64,000 nucleotides of DNA from Eubacteriales bacterium (GTDB taxonomy: Bacteria > Bacillota > Clostridia > Lachnospirales > Lachnospiraceae). Numbering within the stretch: position 1 is the stretch's first letter; each line of letters starts with the position of its first letter. Positions 24,548 to 34,343 of the stretch are shown here, piece after piece. The notes under the pieces are model-generated. The model had not been told where the DNA came from. It made no database searches and worked only from the letters and a program-made list of their open reading frames with translations. The translations under genes and the position numbers were made by a program. Location of the stretch: assembly GCA_030524745.1 (NCBI GenBank), contig JAUNGC010000019.1, positions 1 through 64,000 of the forward strand, given 5' to 3'.

Positions 24548-24979
24548 ATGATGGTTTCTACAAGAGGGCGTTACGCCCTGAGAGTGATGATTGATCTGGC
24601 GAAACAGGACAGAGGAAGTTTTATTCCGTTGAAGGATACGGCCCAGAGACAGGGGATATCTGAAAAATATCTGGAAAGCATCGTAAAGGCGCTGACAAGG
24701 GCAGGGCTGCTGGAGGGACTTCGCGGAAAAGGCGGCGGGTACCGGCTGACAAGGCCTGCGGAAGAATATACGGTATATGAGATTCTGAAACTGACGGAAG
24801 GCAGTCTCGCGCCGGTTTCCTGCCTGGAGTGCGAAGGAAAGACCTGTGAAAGAGCGGCGCAGTGTCCGACTTTGCCGGTCTGGCAGAAGCTGGATCAGAT
24901 GATCCGGGAGTATTTTGAGGGGATCACGGTTGCGGATCTGGCCTTCGGTCAACAGGAAGGAAACGATTATGTGATATAG
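24548..24979 (+). CDS. Rrf2-family transcriptional regulator (IscR/CymR-like)
   Basis: 143 residues. The winged helix begins MVSTRGRYALRVMIDLA and includes the ISEKYLESIVKALTRAGLLEGLRGKGGGYRL recognition region. CLECEGKTCERAAQC offers three or four cysteines where Fe-S Rrf2 proteins bind a cluster. It probably senses Fe-S status, redox or cysteine supply. GGGAGG lies before ATG 24548 (or the next ATG at 24551). It may control the Rieske oxidoreductase upstream, but no site was identified. Confidence 0.88.
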   Translation: MMVSTRGRYALRVMIDLAKQDRGSFIPLKDTAQRQGISEKYLESIVKALTRAGLLEGLRGKGGGYRLTRPAEEYTVYEILKLTEGSLAPVSCLECEGKTCERAAQCPTLPVWQKLDQMIREYFEGITVADLAFGQQEGNDYVI

Positions 24980-25054
24980 TTGATATAGTAAGGAAGGAAA
25001 TAGTGTGTTATACTAAACACGGTAAAAGCGGTAAAAACGGAGGATGAAACGGTT

Positions 25055-26542
25055 ATGGAGAAAGACCGGGATTTGATTTCCGGGCTGGAGAAATATTCGC
25101 AGCGTGATTTTTATCCGTTCCACATGCCGGGACATAAGAGAAATCTGAAAGATCTTTTGCCGGGAATACTGGCGGAAGCGGCGGCGGTCGATATTACGGA
25201 AATTGACGGTTTTGACAACCTTCATGAGCCGGAAGGAATCCTTTTTGACGCCATGGAACGGGCGGCGCGGCTCTATGGAGCGGATCATGCATTTTACAGC
25301 GTCAACGGCAGCACGGCAGGGCTTCTGACCGCCATATCGGCGGCGGCGCCCGACGGCGGAACGCTGATTATGGCGCGCAATTGCCACAAGGCGGTATATC
25401 ATGGAGTATATTTGAGACGGCTGAAACCTGTTTATCTGTATCCGGAGACGGTGAAAGGTCTGGGGATTGCGGGCGGAATCAGCCCTGCGCAGGTGGAAGA
25501 GGCGCTGCGGGCGCATCCGGATGCAAAAGCCGTTTTGCTCACATCGCCCACCTATGACGGCATTGTGTCCGATGTGGAAGAAATTGCGCGGATTGCGCAT
25601 GCGTTTCATGTTCCGCTGATCGTGGATGCGGCGCACGGCGCTCATTTCGGGTTCCATCCGGGTTTCCCGGACAGCCCCGTACATCAGGGCGCGGATCTGA
25701 CGGTGGTGAGCCTGCATAAGACGATGCCCTGTATGACGCAGACCGCGCTTTTGCTTGTACGCAAAGGCCGTGTGAGTTTGGAACGGCTGCGCCTGTTTGA
25801 AGGAATTTATCAGACCAGTTCGCCTTCCTATTTGCTGATGGCGGGAATGGACTCCTGCATAGGAATTGTGGAGGAAAAAAGACAGACGCTTTGGAATGAT
25901 TTTTTCCGGGACAGGGAAGACTTTTTAAAAAAGTGCGGCAGTCTTAAGGCTCTGCAGGTTGTCACACAGGGAAGTCCGGCCGGCGCAAGCAAGGAATTTT
26001 CGGAAGAAGCGGCGTTAAAACGGATGGATCCGGGCAAAATTCTGATCGATTGTTCCCATACGGATTTGACGGGAAAGCAATTATACGATATTCTTTTGGA
26101 GCGGTATCATTTACAGATGGAGATGGCGGCGGGGGATTATGTGACGGCGATCATGACCTGCTGCGACAGAAAAGAAGGCTGGGAACGGCTGGAAAAGGCG
26201 CTGCGCGAGATTGAGGAACAATACGGGCTGCGCCGCATAGATAGAGTAGAGAAAGCATTTTTATATCCGAGGGCGGAAACCGGATGCAGTCTGAGCGAAG
26301 CGCTGGATGCGCCGGCGGAGGAAGTTGTGCTTTCCGAAGCTGCCGGTAGAATTTCGGGGGATTTTGTCAATTTATATCCGCCGGGAATTCCGATTATGGT
26401 GCCGGGCGAGCGTGTGAGCGAAGAAGCGATAGAACTGCTGACGCGCTGCCATCGGCAGAATCTGCCCCTTTGCGGACTGAAAGAAGGCGCTTTGACGGTC
26501 GTAAAAGGGGAAATTTCAGGCGAGGATAACAGCCGGGCATGA
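25055..26542 (+). CDS. Orn/Lys/Arg decarboxylase family protein (YaaO-like)
   Basis: 495 residues, PLP fold type I. FHMPGHKRN at the N-terminus, FYSVNGSTAGLLTAI, the Schiff-base region VSLHKTMPCMTQTALL with K222, and DAAHGAHFG are characteristic. It probably makes a polyamine precursor, cadaverine or agmatine. At under 500 residues it is the short form, without the wing domain of the acid-induced enzymes. In Bacillus, yaaO sits ahead of tmk and holB, and here the gmk-like and holB genes also follow after an inserted pyk-glpK pair. The specificity is not predictable by eye. Confidence 0.88.
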   Translation: MEKDRDLISGLEKYSQRDFYPFHMPGHKRNLKDLLPGILAEAAAVDITEIDGFDNLHEPEGILFDAMERAARLYGADHAFYSVNGSTAGLLTAISAAAPDGGTLIMARNCHKAVYHGVYLRRLKPVYLYPETVKGLGIAGGISPAQVEEALRAHPDAKAVLLTSPTYDGIVSDVEEIARIAHAFHVPLIVDAAHGAHFGFHPGFPDSPVHQGADLTVVSLHKTMPCMTQTALLLVRKGRVSLERLRLFEGIYQTSSPSYLLMAGMDSCIGIVEEKRQTLWNDFFRDREDFLKKCGSLKALQVVTQGSPAGASKEFSEEAALKRMDPGKILIDCSHTDLTGKQLYDILLERYHLQMEMAAGDYVTAIMTCCDRKEGWERLEKALREIEEQYGLRRIDRVEKAFLYPRAETGCSLSEALDAPAEEVVLSEAAGRISGDFVNLYPPGIPIMVPGERVSEEAIELLTRCHRQNLPLCGLKEGALTVVKGEISGEDNSRA

Positions 26543-26579
26543 GCGTGGCTGTTTGTGATAAAGAAAAAGGAGATTTTGT

Positions 26580-27995
26580 ATGAGGAGAACGAAAATTGTC
26601 TGCACGATCGGACCGACGTCACAGGAAGAGGAGATTTTACGGGAACTGATAGAATCCGGGATGAATGTGGCGAGGTTCAATTTTTCCCACGGAAGTCATG
26701 AGGAGCACGGCGTGAAGCTGGAAAGAGTCAGAAAACTCAGCAGAGAACTGAATCAGCCGGTCGCAGTGCTTCTGGATACGAGAGGGCCGGAAATCCGTCT
26801 CCGGGATTTTGAAGGCGGAAGGGCGGAACTTACGGAAGGGCAGAAATTCACTTTGACGACAGAAGAAATCATGGGAAATTCGGAACGGGCGAGCATCACC
26901 TATAAAAATCTGGTGAACGATGTAAAGCCCGGAAAGGCGGTTCTGATCGACGACGGACTGATCGGCCTGCGCGTGGAGGAAGTGACGGATACGGATATTA
27001 TCTGCACCGTATTGAACGGCGGTCCGGTTTCCAATCACAAAGGAATCAACGTGCCCGGAACGACGCTGACGATGCCGTATATCGATGAGAAGGACCGTCA
27101 GGATATTATTTTCGGCTGTGAGAGAGGCTTTGATTTTATTGCGGCGTCCTTTGTCCGTTGTAAGGAAGATATCCTGGAAATCCGGGAGATTTTAAAGGAG
27201 CACAATTCCAAAATGCAGATTATTGCCAAAATTGAAAATCTGCAGGGGATTGAAAATCTGGCGGAGATCGTGGAGGTTTCCGACGGCATCATGGTGGCCC
27301 GCGGCGATATGGGAGTGGAGGTGCCGTTTGAAGAGGTGCCGATCATTCAAAAGAAGATGATTAAGATGGCGGTGCATGCGGGCAAGCATGTCATCACAGC
27401 GACACAGATGCTGGATTCCATGATTAAGAATCCCCGTCCTACCCGCGCCGAGACGACTGACGTTGCAAATGCGATTTATGACGGTACGACGGCAATCATG
27501 CTGTCGGGCGAGACGGCAAACGGCGCGTATCCGGTGGAATCCGTGCGGACGATGGCCAGAATTGCCGAGCGCGCGGAGCAGGATATCGATTATACGGGAC
27601 GGATGCAGAAAGAGACCGTAACGCTGTTCCAGCAGGATACCACGTCCTCCATCTGCCATGCAACCTGCAGCATTGCGGCGGAATTGAACGCAGCGGCGAT
27701 TATTACGGTCACCATGTCCGGCTTCACTTCCAGCATGATCGCGCGTTTTAAGCCGGAATGTCCGATCATCGGCTGTACCACCAGCAAGATGGTATGGAGA
27801 CAAATGAACCTGCAGTGGGGCGTCAGACCGCTGTTGATCGCGGAGGAAAACACCGCGGAAGAACTGTTCAGCGAGGCTGTTTATGCGGCGCTGAAAGCGG
27901 GATATGTCAAGCAGGGAGACCGCGTGGTGCTGACCGCGGGTATGCCTCTGGGAGTATCCGGAAAGACCAACATGCTGCGCGTTGTGGAAGTTTAG
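26580..27995 (+). CDS. pyk: pyruvate kinase
   Basis: 471 residues. [12 protein letters not shown] and [15 protein letters not shown] open the barrel, with [13 protein letters not shown] holding the catalytic Lys, VARGDMGVE, and [27 protein letters not shown]. The C-terminal domain ends [14 protein letters not shown]. The extra PEP-utiliser domain found on Bacillus pyruvate kinase is absent. It makes ATP from phosphoenolpyruvate. AAAAGGAG precedes ATG 26580. glpK follows 28 bp downstream, so glycerol entry and lower glycolysis are in one operon. Confidence 0.96.
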   Translation: MRRTKIVCTIGPTSQEEEILRELIESGMNVARFNFSHGSHEEHGVKLERVRKLSRELNQPVAVLLDTRGPEIRLRDFEGGRAELTEGQKFTLTTEEIMGNSERASITYKNLVNDVKPGKAVLIDDGLIGLRVEEVTDTDIICTVLNGGPVSNHKGINVPGTTLTMPYIDEKDRQDIIFGCERGFDFIAASFVRCKEDILEIREILKEHNSKMQIIAKIENLQGIENLAEIVEVSDGIMVARGDMGVEVPFEEVPIIQKKMIKMAVHAGKHVITATQMLDSMIKNPRPTRAETTDVANAIYDGTTAIMLSGETANGAYPVESVRTMARIAERAEQDIDYTGRMQKETVTLFQQDTTSSICHATCSIAAELNAAAIITVTMSGFTSSMIARFKPECPIIGCTTSKMVWRQMNLQWGVRPLLIAEENTAEELFSEAVYAALKAGYVKQGDRVVLTAGMPLGVSGKTNMLRVVEV

Positions 27996-28023
27996 GGGGA
28001 TATGCCAGAAGGGGGATTACGGC

Positions 28024-29538
28024 ATGAAGAAGTATGTGATGGCGCTGGATCAGGGAACGACCAGTTCCCGCTGCATTTTATTTGACCGGCAGGGGCAGAT
28101 CTGCTCCATGGCGCAGAAAGAATTTACGCAGTATTATCCGCAGCCCGGATGGGTGGAGCACGATCCGCTGGAAATCTGGTCGTCCCAGCTTTCCGTGGCG
28201 GTGGAAGCTATGGGAAAGATCGCCGCGGATATCGGAGAGATCGCGGCGATCGGAATTACCAATCAGCGGGAGACGACGATCTGCTTTTCCAAAAAGACGG
28301 GAAAGCCGGTTTATCCGGCGATCGTCTGGCAGTGCCGGCGCACAGCCGGTATGATCGACCGCCTGAAGGAAGACGGTTTTGACAGGGTGATAAAGGAACG
28401 CACCGGACTTGTGCCGGACGCTTATTTTTCCGGAACGAAGATCAGGTGGATTCTGGACAATGTGGAAGGCGCAAGAAGGATGGCCGAAGAAGGAGAACTG
28501 CTTTTCGGCACGGTGGACACCTGGCTGATCTGGAATCTCACCAAGGGAAAGGTGTTTGTGACAGATTATACGAACGCTTCCCGGACCATGCTGTTTGATA
28601 TATATAAAAGGGAATGGGATGAGGAGATTCTCAACTATTTCGGGATTCCAAAAAGCATGCTTCCCGAAGTGAAGTCTTCCAGTTGCGTTTACGGCCTGTC
28701 GGATGAAACGGTGATCGGCGGGGAAATTCCGATCAGCGGAGCGGCGGGGGATCAGCAGGCGGCTCTTTTCGGACAGTGTTGTTTTGAAGCCGGCGAGGCC
28801 AAAAATACATATGGGACAGGCTGTTTCTTGCTGATGAATACGGGCGAAAAACCAATCGTGTCCCGGAACGGACTGCTGACCACAATCGCGGCGAGCCGCG
28901 AGGGAGAGATCCGGTATGCGCTGGAGGGCAGCGTTTTTGTGGCCGGCGCGGCGATCCAGTGGCTGCGGGATGAACTGCGGATGATTAAAACGGCGGCGCA
29001 GTGCGAGGAATATGCGGCTGCGGTGGAGGATACGGCAGGCGTTTATGTGGTTCCAGCCTTTACGGGACTGGGCGCGCCTTACTGGAATCCTTATGCGAGA
29101 GGGATTGTGACGGGACTGACCCGCGGCGTGTCGAAGGAACATTTTATCAGGGCGACGCTGGAATCGCTGGCGTTTCAGACGGAAGAAGTGATTGAAGCGA
29201 TGAGGAAGGATGCGGAGATTGAACTGTCCGGCCTGCGCGTGGACGGCGGCGCTTCCGCCAATAATTTCCTCATGCAGTTTCAGGCGGATATTCTGGCAAA
29301 GCCGGTGCTGAGGCCAAAGTGCATCGAGACGACCGCGTTGGGCGCCGCTTACCTGGCGGGACTTGCCGTCGGCTTCTGGAAGGATGAAGAGGATATTCGT
29401 GCCAACTGGGCGCTGGAAAATACATTTGAGCCGCAGATGGAGCAGGAAATGAGAAAAGAACGTCTGAAAGGATGGAAACGGGCCGTACGCGCGGCGCTGG
29501 CCTGGAGCAAAGACGAAGAGGACCAGGAAAAGCGATGA
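28024..29538 (+). CDS. glpK: glycerol kinase
   Basis: 504 residues, FGGY family. [16 protein letters not shown] binds phosphate, [10 protein letters not shown] and the WQCRRTAGM region bind glycerol, and [13 protein letters not shown] and [18 protein letters not shown] complete the fold. It forms glycerol-3-phosphate from imported glycerol. ATG 28024 is preceded by GGGGGA. No glpF or glpD is nearby. The stop overlaps the gmk-like start (ATGA). Confidence 0.95.
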   Translation: MKKYVMALDQGTTSSRCILFDRQGQICSMAQKEFTQYYPQPGWVEHDPLEIWSSQLSVAVEAMGKIAADIGEIAAIGITNQRETTICFSKKTGKPVYPAIVWQCRRTAGMIDRLKEDGFDRVIKERTGLVPDAYFSGTKIRWILDNVEGARRMAEEGELLFGTVDTWLIWNLTKGKVFVTDYTNASRTMLFDIYKREWDEEILNYFGIPKSMLPEVKSSSCVYGLSDETVIGGEIPISGAAGDQQAALFGQCCFEAGEAKNTYGTGCFLLMNTGEKPIVSRNGLLTTIAASREGEIRYALEGSVFVAGAAIQWLRDELRMIKTAAQCEEYAAAVEDTAGVYVVPAFTGLGAPYWNPYARGIVTGLTRGVSKEHFIRATLESLAFQTEEVIEAMRKDAEIELSGLRVDGGASANNFLMQFQADILAKPVLRPKCIETTALGAAYLAGLAVGFWKDEEDIRANWALENTFEPQMEQEMRKERLKGWKRAVRAALAWSKDEEDQEKR

Positions 29539-30131
29539 GCAGAATTTTTTACATCATGGGAAAGAGTTCTTCCGGAAAGGATACGATTTACAGAAAGCTT
29601 CTGGAAGAAAAAGAATTTGATTTTCATACGCTGGTGCCCTATACGACCAGACCGATGCGTAGCCGGGAAAAAAACGGCGAGGACTATTTTTTTACCGACG
29701 AAGAAGGGCTTTGCAGAATACGGAAGGAGGGCAGGCTGATTGAATTGCGCTCCTATCAGACCGTGTATGGGATATGGAATTATTTTACGGTAGACGACGG
29801 GCAGATTGATCTGGCAAACTATAATTATCTGATGGTTGGGACGCTGGAATCTTACCGGGCAGTCCGGAAGTATTTCGGAGAGGAGGCTTTGGCGCCGGTC
29901 CTGATTGAATTGGACGACGGCGTGCGGCTGCAGCGGGCGCTGGATCGGGAAAAGCTGCAGGAAAATCCGAAATATGCGGAGATGTGCCGGCGGTTTTTGG
30001 CGGACGCAGAAGATTTTTCGGAGTCTAAAATACGGGAAGCGGGCATTGAGAGACGCTTTCAGAACGATGTGCTGGAGGACTGTCTGGAGGAAATAAGAGA
30101 CTATATCAGGGCGAATACGGATAAGAAATAA
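29535..30131 (+). CDS. guanylate-kinase-like protein
   Basis: 198 residues. The P-loop [10 protein letters not shown] and the GMP-binding [18 protein letters not shown] are guanylate-kinase signatures. The P-loop lacks the usual second Gly (GPSGSGKST type), and [15 protein letters not shown] differs from the usual NYYGT. It may act on GMP or a related nucleotide; a housekeeping gmk elsewhere is likely. It takes the place where tmk lies in Bacillus, just ahead of holB, and is translationally coupled to glpK by a 4-bp overlap. Confidence 0.8.
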   Translation: MSRIFYIMGKSSSGKDTIYRKLLEEKEFDFHTLVPYTTRPMRSREKNGEDYFFTDEEGLCRIRKEGRLIELRSYQTVYGIWNYFTVDDGQIDLANYNYLMVGTLESYRAVRKYFGEEALAPVLIELDDGVRLQRALDREKLQENPKYAEMCRRFLADAEDFSESKIREAGIERRFQNDVLEDCLEEIRDYIRANTDKK

Positions 30132-30178
30132 GCGTCCGGGATGTTGAAAGCAGGAGTTCGGGTGAGGAGGTTGAGAGT

Positions 30179-31171
30179 ATGGCACAGTTTAAGGATATAA
30201 TCGGCCAGGAGCAGATTCGGGAGCATTTGCAGACGGCGCTGCGGCTGCATAAAGTATCCCATGCTTATATTATCAACGGGGAACGCAGTTCCGGAAAGGA
30301 ATTTATCGCTAAAATTTTTGCCATGGCTCTGCAGTGCGAGCGGGGCGGCGAAGAGCCGTGTCAGGAATGCCATTCCTGCAAGCAGGCTCTGTCCGGCAAT
30401 CATCCGGACATCATCCGTCTGATCCATGAAAAGCCCAACACGATCAGCGTGGAGGACATCCGGACGCAGATCAATCAGGATATGGGCATTAAGCCCTATC
30501 AGGGGCCGTATAAGGTCTATCTGATCAACGAAGGGGAGAAGATGACGGTACAGGCGCAGAACGCGCTGCTGAAGACGCTGGAGGAGCCGCCGGAATACGG
30601 GGTGATTCTGATTCTGACTTCCAGCCTGGAATCGCTGCTTCCCACCATACTGAGCCGCTGCGTTGTGCTCAATATGCGCCCTGTCAGGGACGATCTGGTG
30701 AAAAAATATCTGATGGAAACGCTGCGGATTCCGGATTATAAGGCGGAAGTGTGCACGGCCTTCGCACGCGGAAATATCGGACGCGCAAAGCTTCTGGCTT
30801 CCAGCGAAGAATTTGAAAAAGTCCGGGAAGAGGCGGTGACGCTCTTAAAATATATCAACGAGATGGAGATCTCGGAAATCGTGGCCGCGATCAGAAAAAT
30901 AACGGAGTACCAGTTCGATGTGACGGATTATCTGGATATTCTTTCCATCTGGTACCGGGACGTTTTGATGTTCAAAGCCATGAATGATGCAAATCACTTG
31001 ATTTTCAGGGAAGAAATACAGTATATTAAAAAGGTGGCGGACAGAAGTTCCTATGAGGGCATTGAAACGGTTCTGGGCGCGCTTGACAAGGCGAAAGCCA
31101 GGCTGGCCGCAAACGTCAGCTTTGATCTGACGATGGAACTGCTGCTTCTGACCATCAAGGAAAATTCGTAA
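30179..31171 (+). CDS. holB: DNA polymerase III delta' subunit
   Basis: 330 residues. The clamp-loader AAA+ fold begins FKDIIGQEQIREHLQTAL and KVSHAYIINGERSSGKEF; the zinc-binding CQECHSCKQALSGNHPD follows, then VYLINEGEKMTVQAQNALLKTLEEPPEYGVIL and a SRC-like LSRCVVL. The P-loop ends GKE instead of GKT/S, as expected for a delta' that does not hydrolyse ATP. GAGGAGG lies before ATG 30179. ricT follows, as in Bacillus. Confidence 0.93.
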   Translation: MAQFKDIIGQEQIREHLQTALRLHKVSHAYIINGERSSGKEFIAKIFAMALQCERGGEEPCQECHSCKQALSGNHPDIIRLIHEKPNTISVEDIRTQINQDMGIKPYQGPYKVYLINEGEKMTVQAQNALLKTLEEPPEYGVILILTSSLESLLPTILSRCVVLNMRPVRDDLVKKYLMETLRIPDYKAEVCTAFARGNIGRAKLLASSEEFEKVREEAVTLLKYINEMEISEIVAAIRKITEYQFDVTDYLDILSIWYRDVLMFKAMNDANHLIFREEIQYIKKVADRSSYEGIETVLGALDKAKARLAANVSFDLTMELLLLTIKENS

Positions 31172-31209
31172 AAAGAAGCGCGCCGAATGCGGATGACGGA
31201 GGTTTATAG

Positions 31210-32130
31210 ATGATTAAAGTAATCGGAGTGAGATTTCGGACGGCGGGTAAAATTTATTATTTTGATCCGTTGCAGTTACGGGTAAGAAGAGGCGACCATG
31301 TGATTGTGGAAACAGTCCGGGGTGTGGAGTACGGCACCGTGGTATGCGATCCGAAAGAGGTGGAAGACTCTAAAGTGATCCAGCCGCTCAAGCCGGTTCT
31401 GCGCATCGCCACAGAGCGGGACGATGAGCAGGAGGCGGGGAATAAGGTAAAAGAGAAGGAAGCGTTCCGGATCTGCCAGGAAAAGATCGCCAAACACGGA
31501 CTGGAAATGAAGCTGATCGACGCGGAGTATACGTTTGACAATAACAAGGTGCTGTTTTATTTCACGGCGGACGGAAGGATCGACTTCCGCGAACTGGTGA
31601 AGGATCTGGCCAGCGTGTTTAAGACCAGAATCGAATTACGACAGATCGGCGTGCGCGACGAGACCAAGATTCTGGGAAGCATCGGCATCTGCGGCCGGGT
31701 CCTGTGCTGTCACAGTCACCTCTCGGAGTTTGTGCCGGTTTCCATCAAAATGGCGAAGGAACAGAATCTTTCCCTGAATCCGACGAAAATTTCCGGCGTC
31801 TGCGGCAGACTGATGTGCTGCTTAAAGCATGAAGAAGAAACTTACGAGGAACTAAACCGCAGGCTGCCCGGCGTGGGAGATTATGTGACCACGGACGACG
31901 GCTGCAAGGGCGAGGTGTCTTCCGTCAATGTGCTTCGCCAACTGGTGAAGGTGATTGTGGACGTAAACGACGAGAAAGAAATCCGGGAATACCGCGCGGA
32001 TCAGCTTAAGTTTAAAAAACGGCATGGCCGCGGACGGAAGAATGAAACGGCGGACGAGAAAGAATTAAAAGAACTTGAGAAGCTGGAACGGGAAGATAAA
32101 AAGGGAGGAAAATCGAAGCTGGATGACTGA
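31210..32130 (+). CDS. ricT: PSP1-domain protein RicT (YaaT)
   Basis: 306 residues. The PSP1 domain includes GICGRVLCCHSHLSEFVPVSIKMAKEQNLSLNPTKISGVCGRLMCCLKHE, with cysteines that ligate an Fe-S cluster in the Bacillus RicAFT complex. RicT assists RNase Y processing and the sporulation phosphorelay. The C-terminal tail is Lys/Glu-rich. GGAGG precedes ATG 31210. The 3' end overlaps the trmN6 start by 8 bp. Confidence 0.93.
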   Translation: MIKVIGVRFRTAGKIYYFDPLQLRVRRGDHVIVETVRGVEYGTVVCDPKEVEDSKVIQPLKPVLRIATERDDEQEAGNKVKEKEAFRICQEKIAKHGLEMKLIDAEYTFDNNKVLFYFTADGRIDFRELVKDLASVFKTRIELRQIGVRDETKILGSIGICGRVLCCHSHLSEFVPVSIKMAKEQNLSLNPTKISGVCGRLMCCLKHEEETYEELNRRLPGVGDYVTTDDGCKGEVSSVNVLRQLVKVIVDVNDEKEIREYRADQLKFKKRHGRGRKNETADEKELKELEKLEREDKKGGKSKLDD

Positions 32131-32890
32131 TCGTAGCTTATCGGAAGACATGTCGATACTGCGTCCGGGCGAGCGGCTGGATGATTTGCAGCGGAACGGT
32201 TATCGGATCATACAGGATCCGGAACGGTTCTGCTTTGGCATGGATGCGGTTCTGCTTTCCGGCTTTGCGAAAGATTCCATAAAGCCGGGAGCGAAGCTTC
32301 TGGACCTGGGGACTGGCACGGGGATCATTCCGATCCTTCTGGAAGCGCGCAGCAAAGCGTCCCACCTGACGGGACTGGAAATCCAGGCGCAGAGCGCGGA
32401 TATGGCGCGCCGCAGCGTGGCGCTGAACCATCTGGAAGAGAAAATTTCGATCATACAGGGAGATATCAGAGAAGCAGGTGAACTTTTTGCGGCTGCTTCT
32501 TTTGACGTTGTAACCTGTAATCCGCCCTATATGATCGGGCAGCATGGTTTGACGAATCCCGACGCGCCCAAGGCGATCGCGCGGCATGAGATTTTGTGTA
32601 CCTTTGAAGATGTGGCGGCCAATGCGGCGAAGCTGCTGTGCACGGGCGGCAGCTTTTTTCTGGTGCACCGTCCGTTCCGGCTGGCGGAAATCATGATGAC
32701 GCTCATGCGTTATAAGCTGGAGCCGAAGAGAATGCAGCTTGTCTATCCGTTTGTGGACAGAGAACCGAACATGGTGCTCCTGCAGGCGGTGCGCGGGGGA
32801 AAATCCCGGCTGAAGGTGGAAAAGCCGCTTATTATTTACCGGGAGGCCGGCGTTTATACGGATGAAATATATGAGATTTATGGATATTAA
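32123..32890 (+). CDS. trmN6: tRNA1(Val) adenine-37 N6-methyltransferase (YabB)
   Basis: 255 residues. The SAM motif I LLDLGTGTGIIPILL, the N6-adenine catalytic motif CNPPYM and the N-terminal GYRIIQDPERFCFGMDAVLLSGF match TrmN6/YabB. It methylates A37 of a valine tRNA. Both ATG 32123 and ATG 32150 are possible; the former overlaps the ricT end and is preceded by GGGAGG. It overlaps the next gene by 29 bp. Confidence 0.88.
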   Translation: MTDRSLSEDMSILRPGERLDDLQRNGYRIIQDPERFCFGMDAVLLSGFAKDSIKPGAKLLDLGTGTGIIPILLEARSKASHLTGLEIQAQSADMARRSVALNHLEEKISIIQGDIREAGELFAAASFDVVTCNPPYMIGQHGLTNPDAPKAIARHEILCTFEDVAANAAKLLCTGGSFFLVHRPFRLAEIMMTLMRYKLEPKRMQLVYPFVDREPNMVLLQAVRGGKSRLKVEKPLIIYREAGVYTDEIYEIYGY

Positions 32891-34343
32891 GAAAAGCAGA
32901 GTGAAAAAATATGCGGGACTTCTTGCGGCAGCAGTCCTTCTGACAGGCGTTGCGTCCGCGCTTTCAGGGTGCGCGCAGGCGGATCAGGACGTGTTTGGAG
33001 AAGGGGCTGGGATAACCGCTGCGACAGAATCCGTGGAAGCGGAGGAAAACGGACGGATAACGGAACCGGAGGAAGCAGGCGGCGAAACAGAGAATTTTAC
33101 CGGAGAAGAAGAGCGAGCGGCGGAAGCGCCGGCGGACGGAGAAATACAGAACGAAAAAGAGCGCGTGAAAGTGCGGGGAATTTATGTGACGGGGCCCATG
33201 GCGGGAACCGCAAACATGGACGCGCTGATCGATCTGGTGGACAGGACGGAACTGAATACAATGGTGATCGACATCAAAAACGACGAAGGTTATGTGGTGT
33301 GCGATATGGACGCCAAGATCATACAGGAAGTCGGTTCCGTCCGGCGTTATGTGAGAGATATGCCGGCGCTGGTGCAGAAGTGTAAGGAAAAGGACATTTA
33401 TCTGATCGCCAGGATTGTCGCTTTTAAGGACCCGGTGCTGGCGGAGGCGAAGCCCGAATGGTGTCTGCATAAGGAAGACGGAACGGTGTTTCTGGATAAG
33501 AGCGGACAGCCGTGGCTGAATCCCTATGAAAAGGAAGTGTGGGAGTATTTGACGGAAGTGGCGGGCGGAGCCGTCGATCTGGGGTTTGACGAAGTGCAGT
33601 TTGATTATATCCGGTTTTCCACCGACAGCGGAATGGAACAGGTGGATTTCGGCGATTTGGAAAAAGAGGCGTCCAGAGAAGAGATCATTGCAGAATTTGC
33701 AGCTTACGCGGTTCAGAAGCTGCATGATAAGGGCGCCTTTGTTTCCGCGGATGTGTATGGCAGCGTGATCGACAGCGAGGTGGATCAGCAGATCGTAGGG
33801 CAGGATTATCTGGCGCTGGCAGAGTGTCTGGACTATATCAGTCCGATGGTATATCCGTCCCATTACGGCGCAAACAGTTACCGGATACCGGTGCCGGACG
33901 CCCAGCCTTATGAGACCGTGCTGTCAGCGATGCAGGCTTCTAAAAAGGCGCTGGCGGGGATGCCGCCGATGAAAGCAGGGGAGGATGCGGAAGAAGAAAC
34001 GGTATCGGCAAATGCCGCACCGGTATCCGGAAATGCCGTATCGGAAAGTCCGGATGATAAATGGAAGAACATGACGGCAGAAGAAATCGCCGTTTTGGAG
34101 CCGCTGAAAACGGTACAGGCGGATGTGCGCCCGTGGCTGCAGGATTTTACGGCGAGTTGGGTGAAGGGACATATCAGCTACGGCCCCGAACAGATCCGGG
34201 CGCAGATTCAGGCGGTCTATGACGCGGGATATGAGGAATGGATCCTCTGGAACGCGGCAAACCGTTATACGGAAGATGGACTGAATGCTGCAGAGCGGCC
34301 GGAAGAAAAAACGGACGAGCAGCCGGAAGAGGGAGGTGCATGA
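32862..34343 (+). CDS. lipoprotein with DUF4015 putative glycoside hydrolase domain
   Basis: 493 residues. A signal sequence ends in lipobox LSGC (about residues 34-37), predicting attachment to the outer face of the membrane. A Glu-rich linker (to about 105) leads into a TIM-barrel-like domain with VRGIYVTGPMAG, NTMVIDIKNDEGYV, DEVQFDYIRFSTD, DYISPMVYPSHYG and EEWILWNAANRY, typical of the DUF4015 putative glycosidases. An extra Ala/Glu-rich insert occurs near 370-400. Three in-frame ATGs (32862, 32871, 32880) are possible. It may act on cell-wall glycan or a polysaccharide; no activity is known for certain. It is coupled to rsmI. Confidence 0.78.
   Translation: MKYMRFMDIKKSRVKKYAGLLAAAVLLTGVASALSGCAQADQDVFGEGAGITAATESVEAEENGRITEPEEAGGETENFTGEEERAAEAPADGEIQNEKERVKVRGIYVTGPMAGTANMDALIDLVDRTELNTMVIDIKNDEGYVVCDMDAKIIQEVGSVRRYVRDMPALVQKCKEKDIYLIARIVAFKDPVLAEAKPEWCLHKEDGTVFLDKSGQPWLNPYEKEVWEYLTEVAGGAVDLGFDEVQFDYIRFSTDSGMEQVDFGDLEKEASREEIIAEFAAYAVQKLHDKGAFVSADVYGSVIDSEVDQQIVGQDYLALAECLDYISPMVYPSHYGANSYRIPVPDAQPYETVLSAMQASKKALAGMPPMKAGEDAEEETVSANAAPVSGNAVSESPDDKWKNMTAEEIAVLEPLKTVQADVRPWLQDFTASWVKGHISYGPEQIRAQIQAVYDAGYEEWILWNAANRYTEDGLNAAERPEEKTDEQPEEGGA

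Noticed and set aside
28078-29142. A 354-codon open frame antisense to glpK
   Set aside because: Shadow frame of a strongly conserved gene; no family motif, no ribosome site.
30281-30304. HolB P-loop ending in GKE as a possible defect
   Set aside because: Delta' subunits commonly do not hydrolyse ATP and often have altered P-loops, so this is normal for the family.
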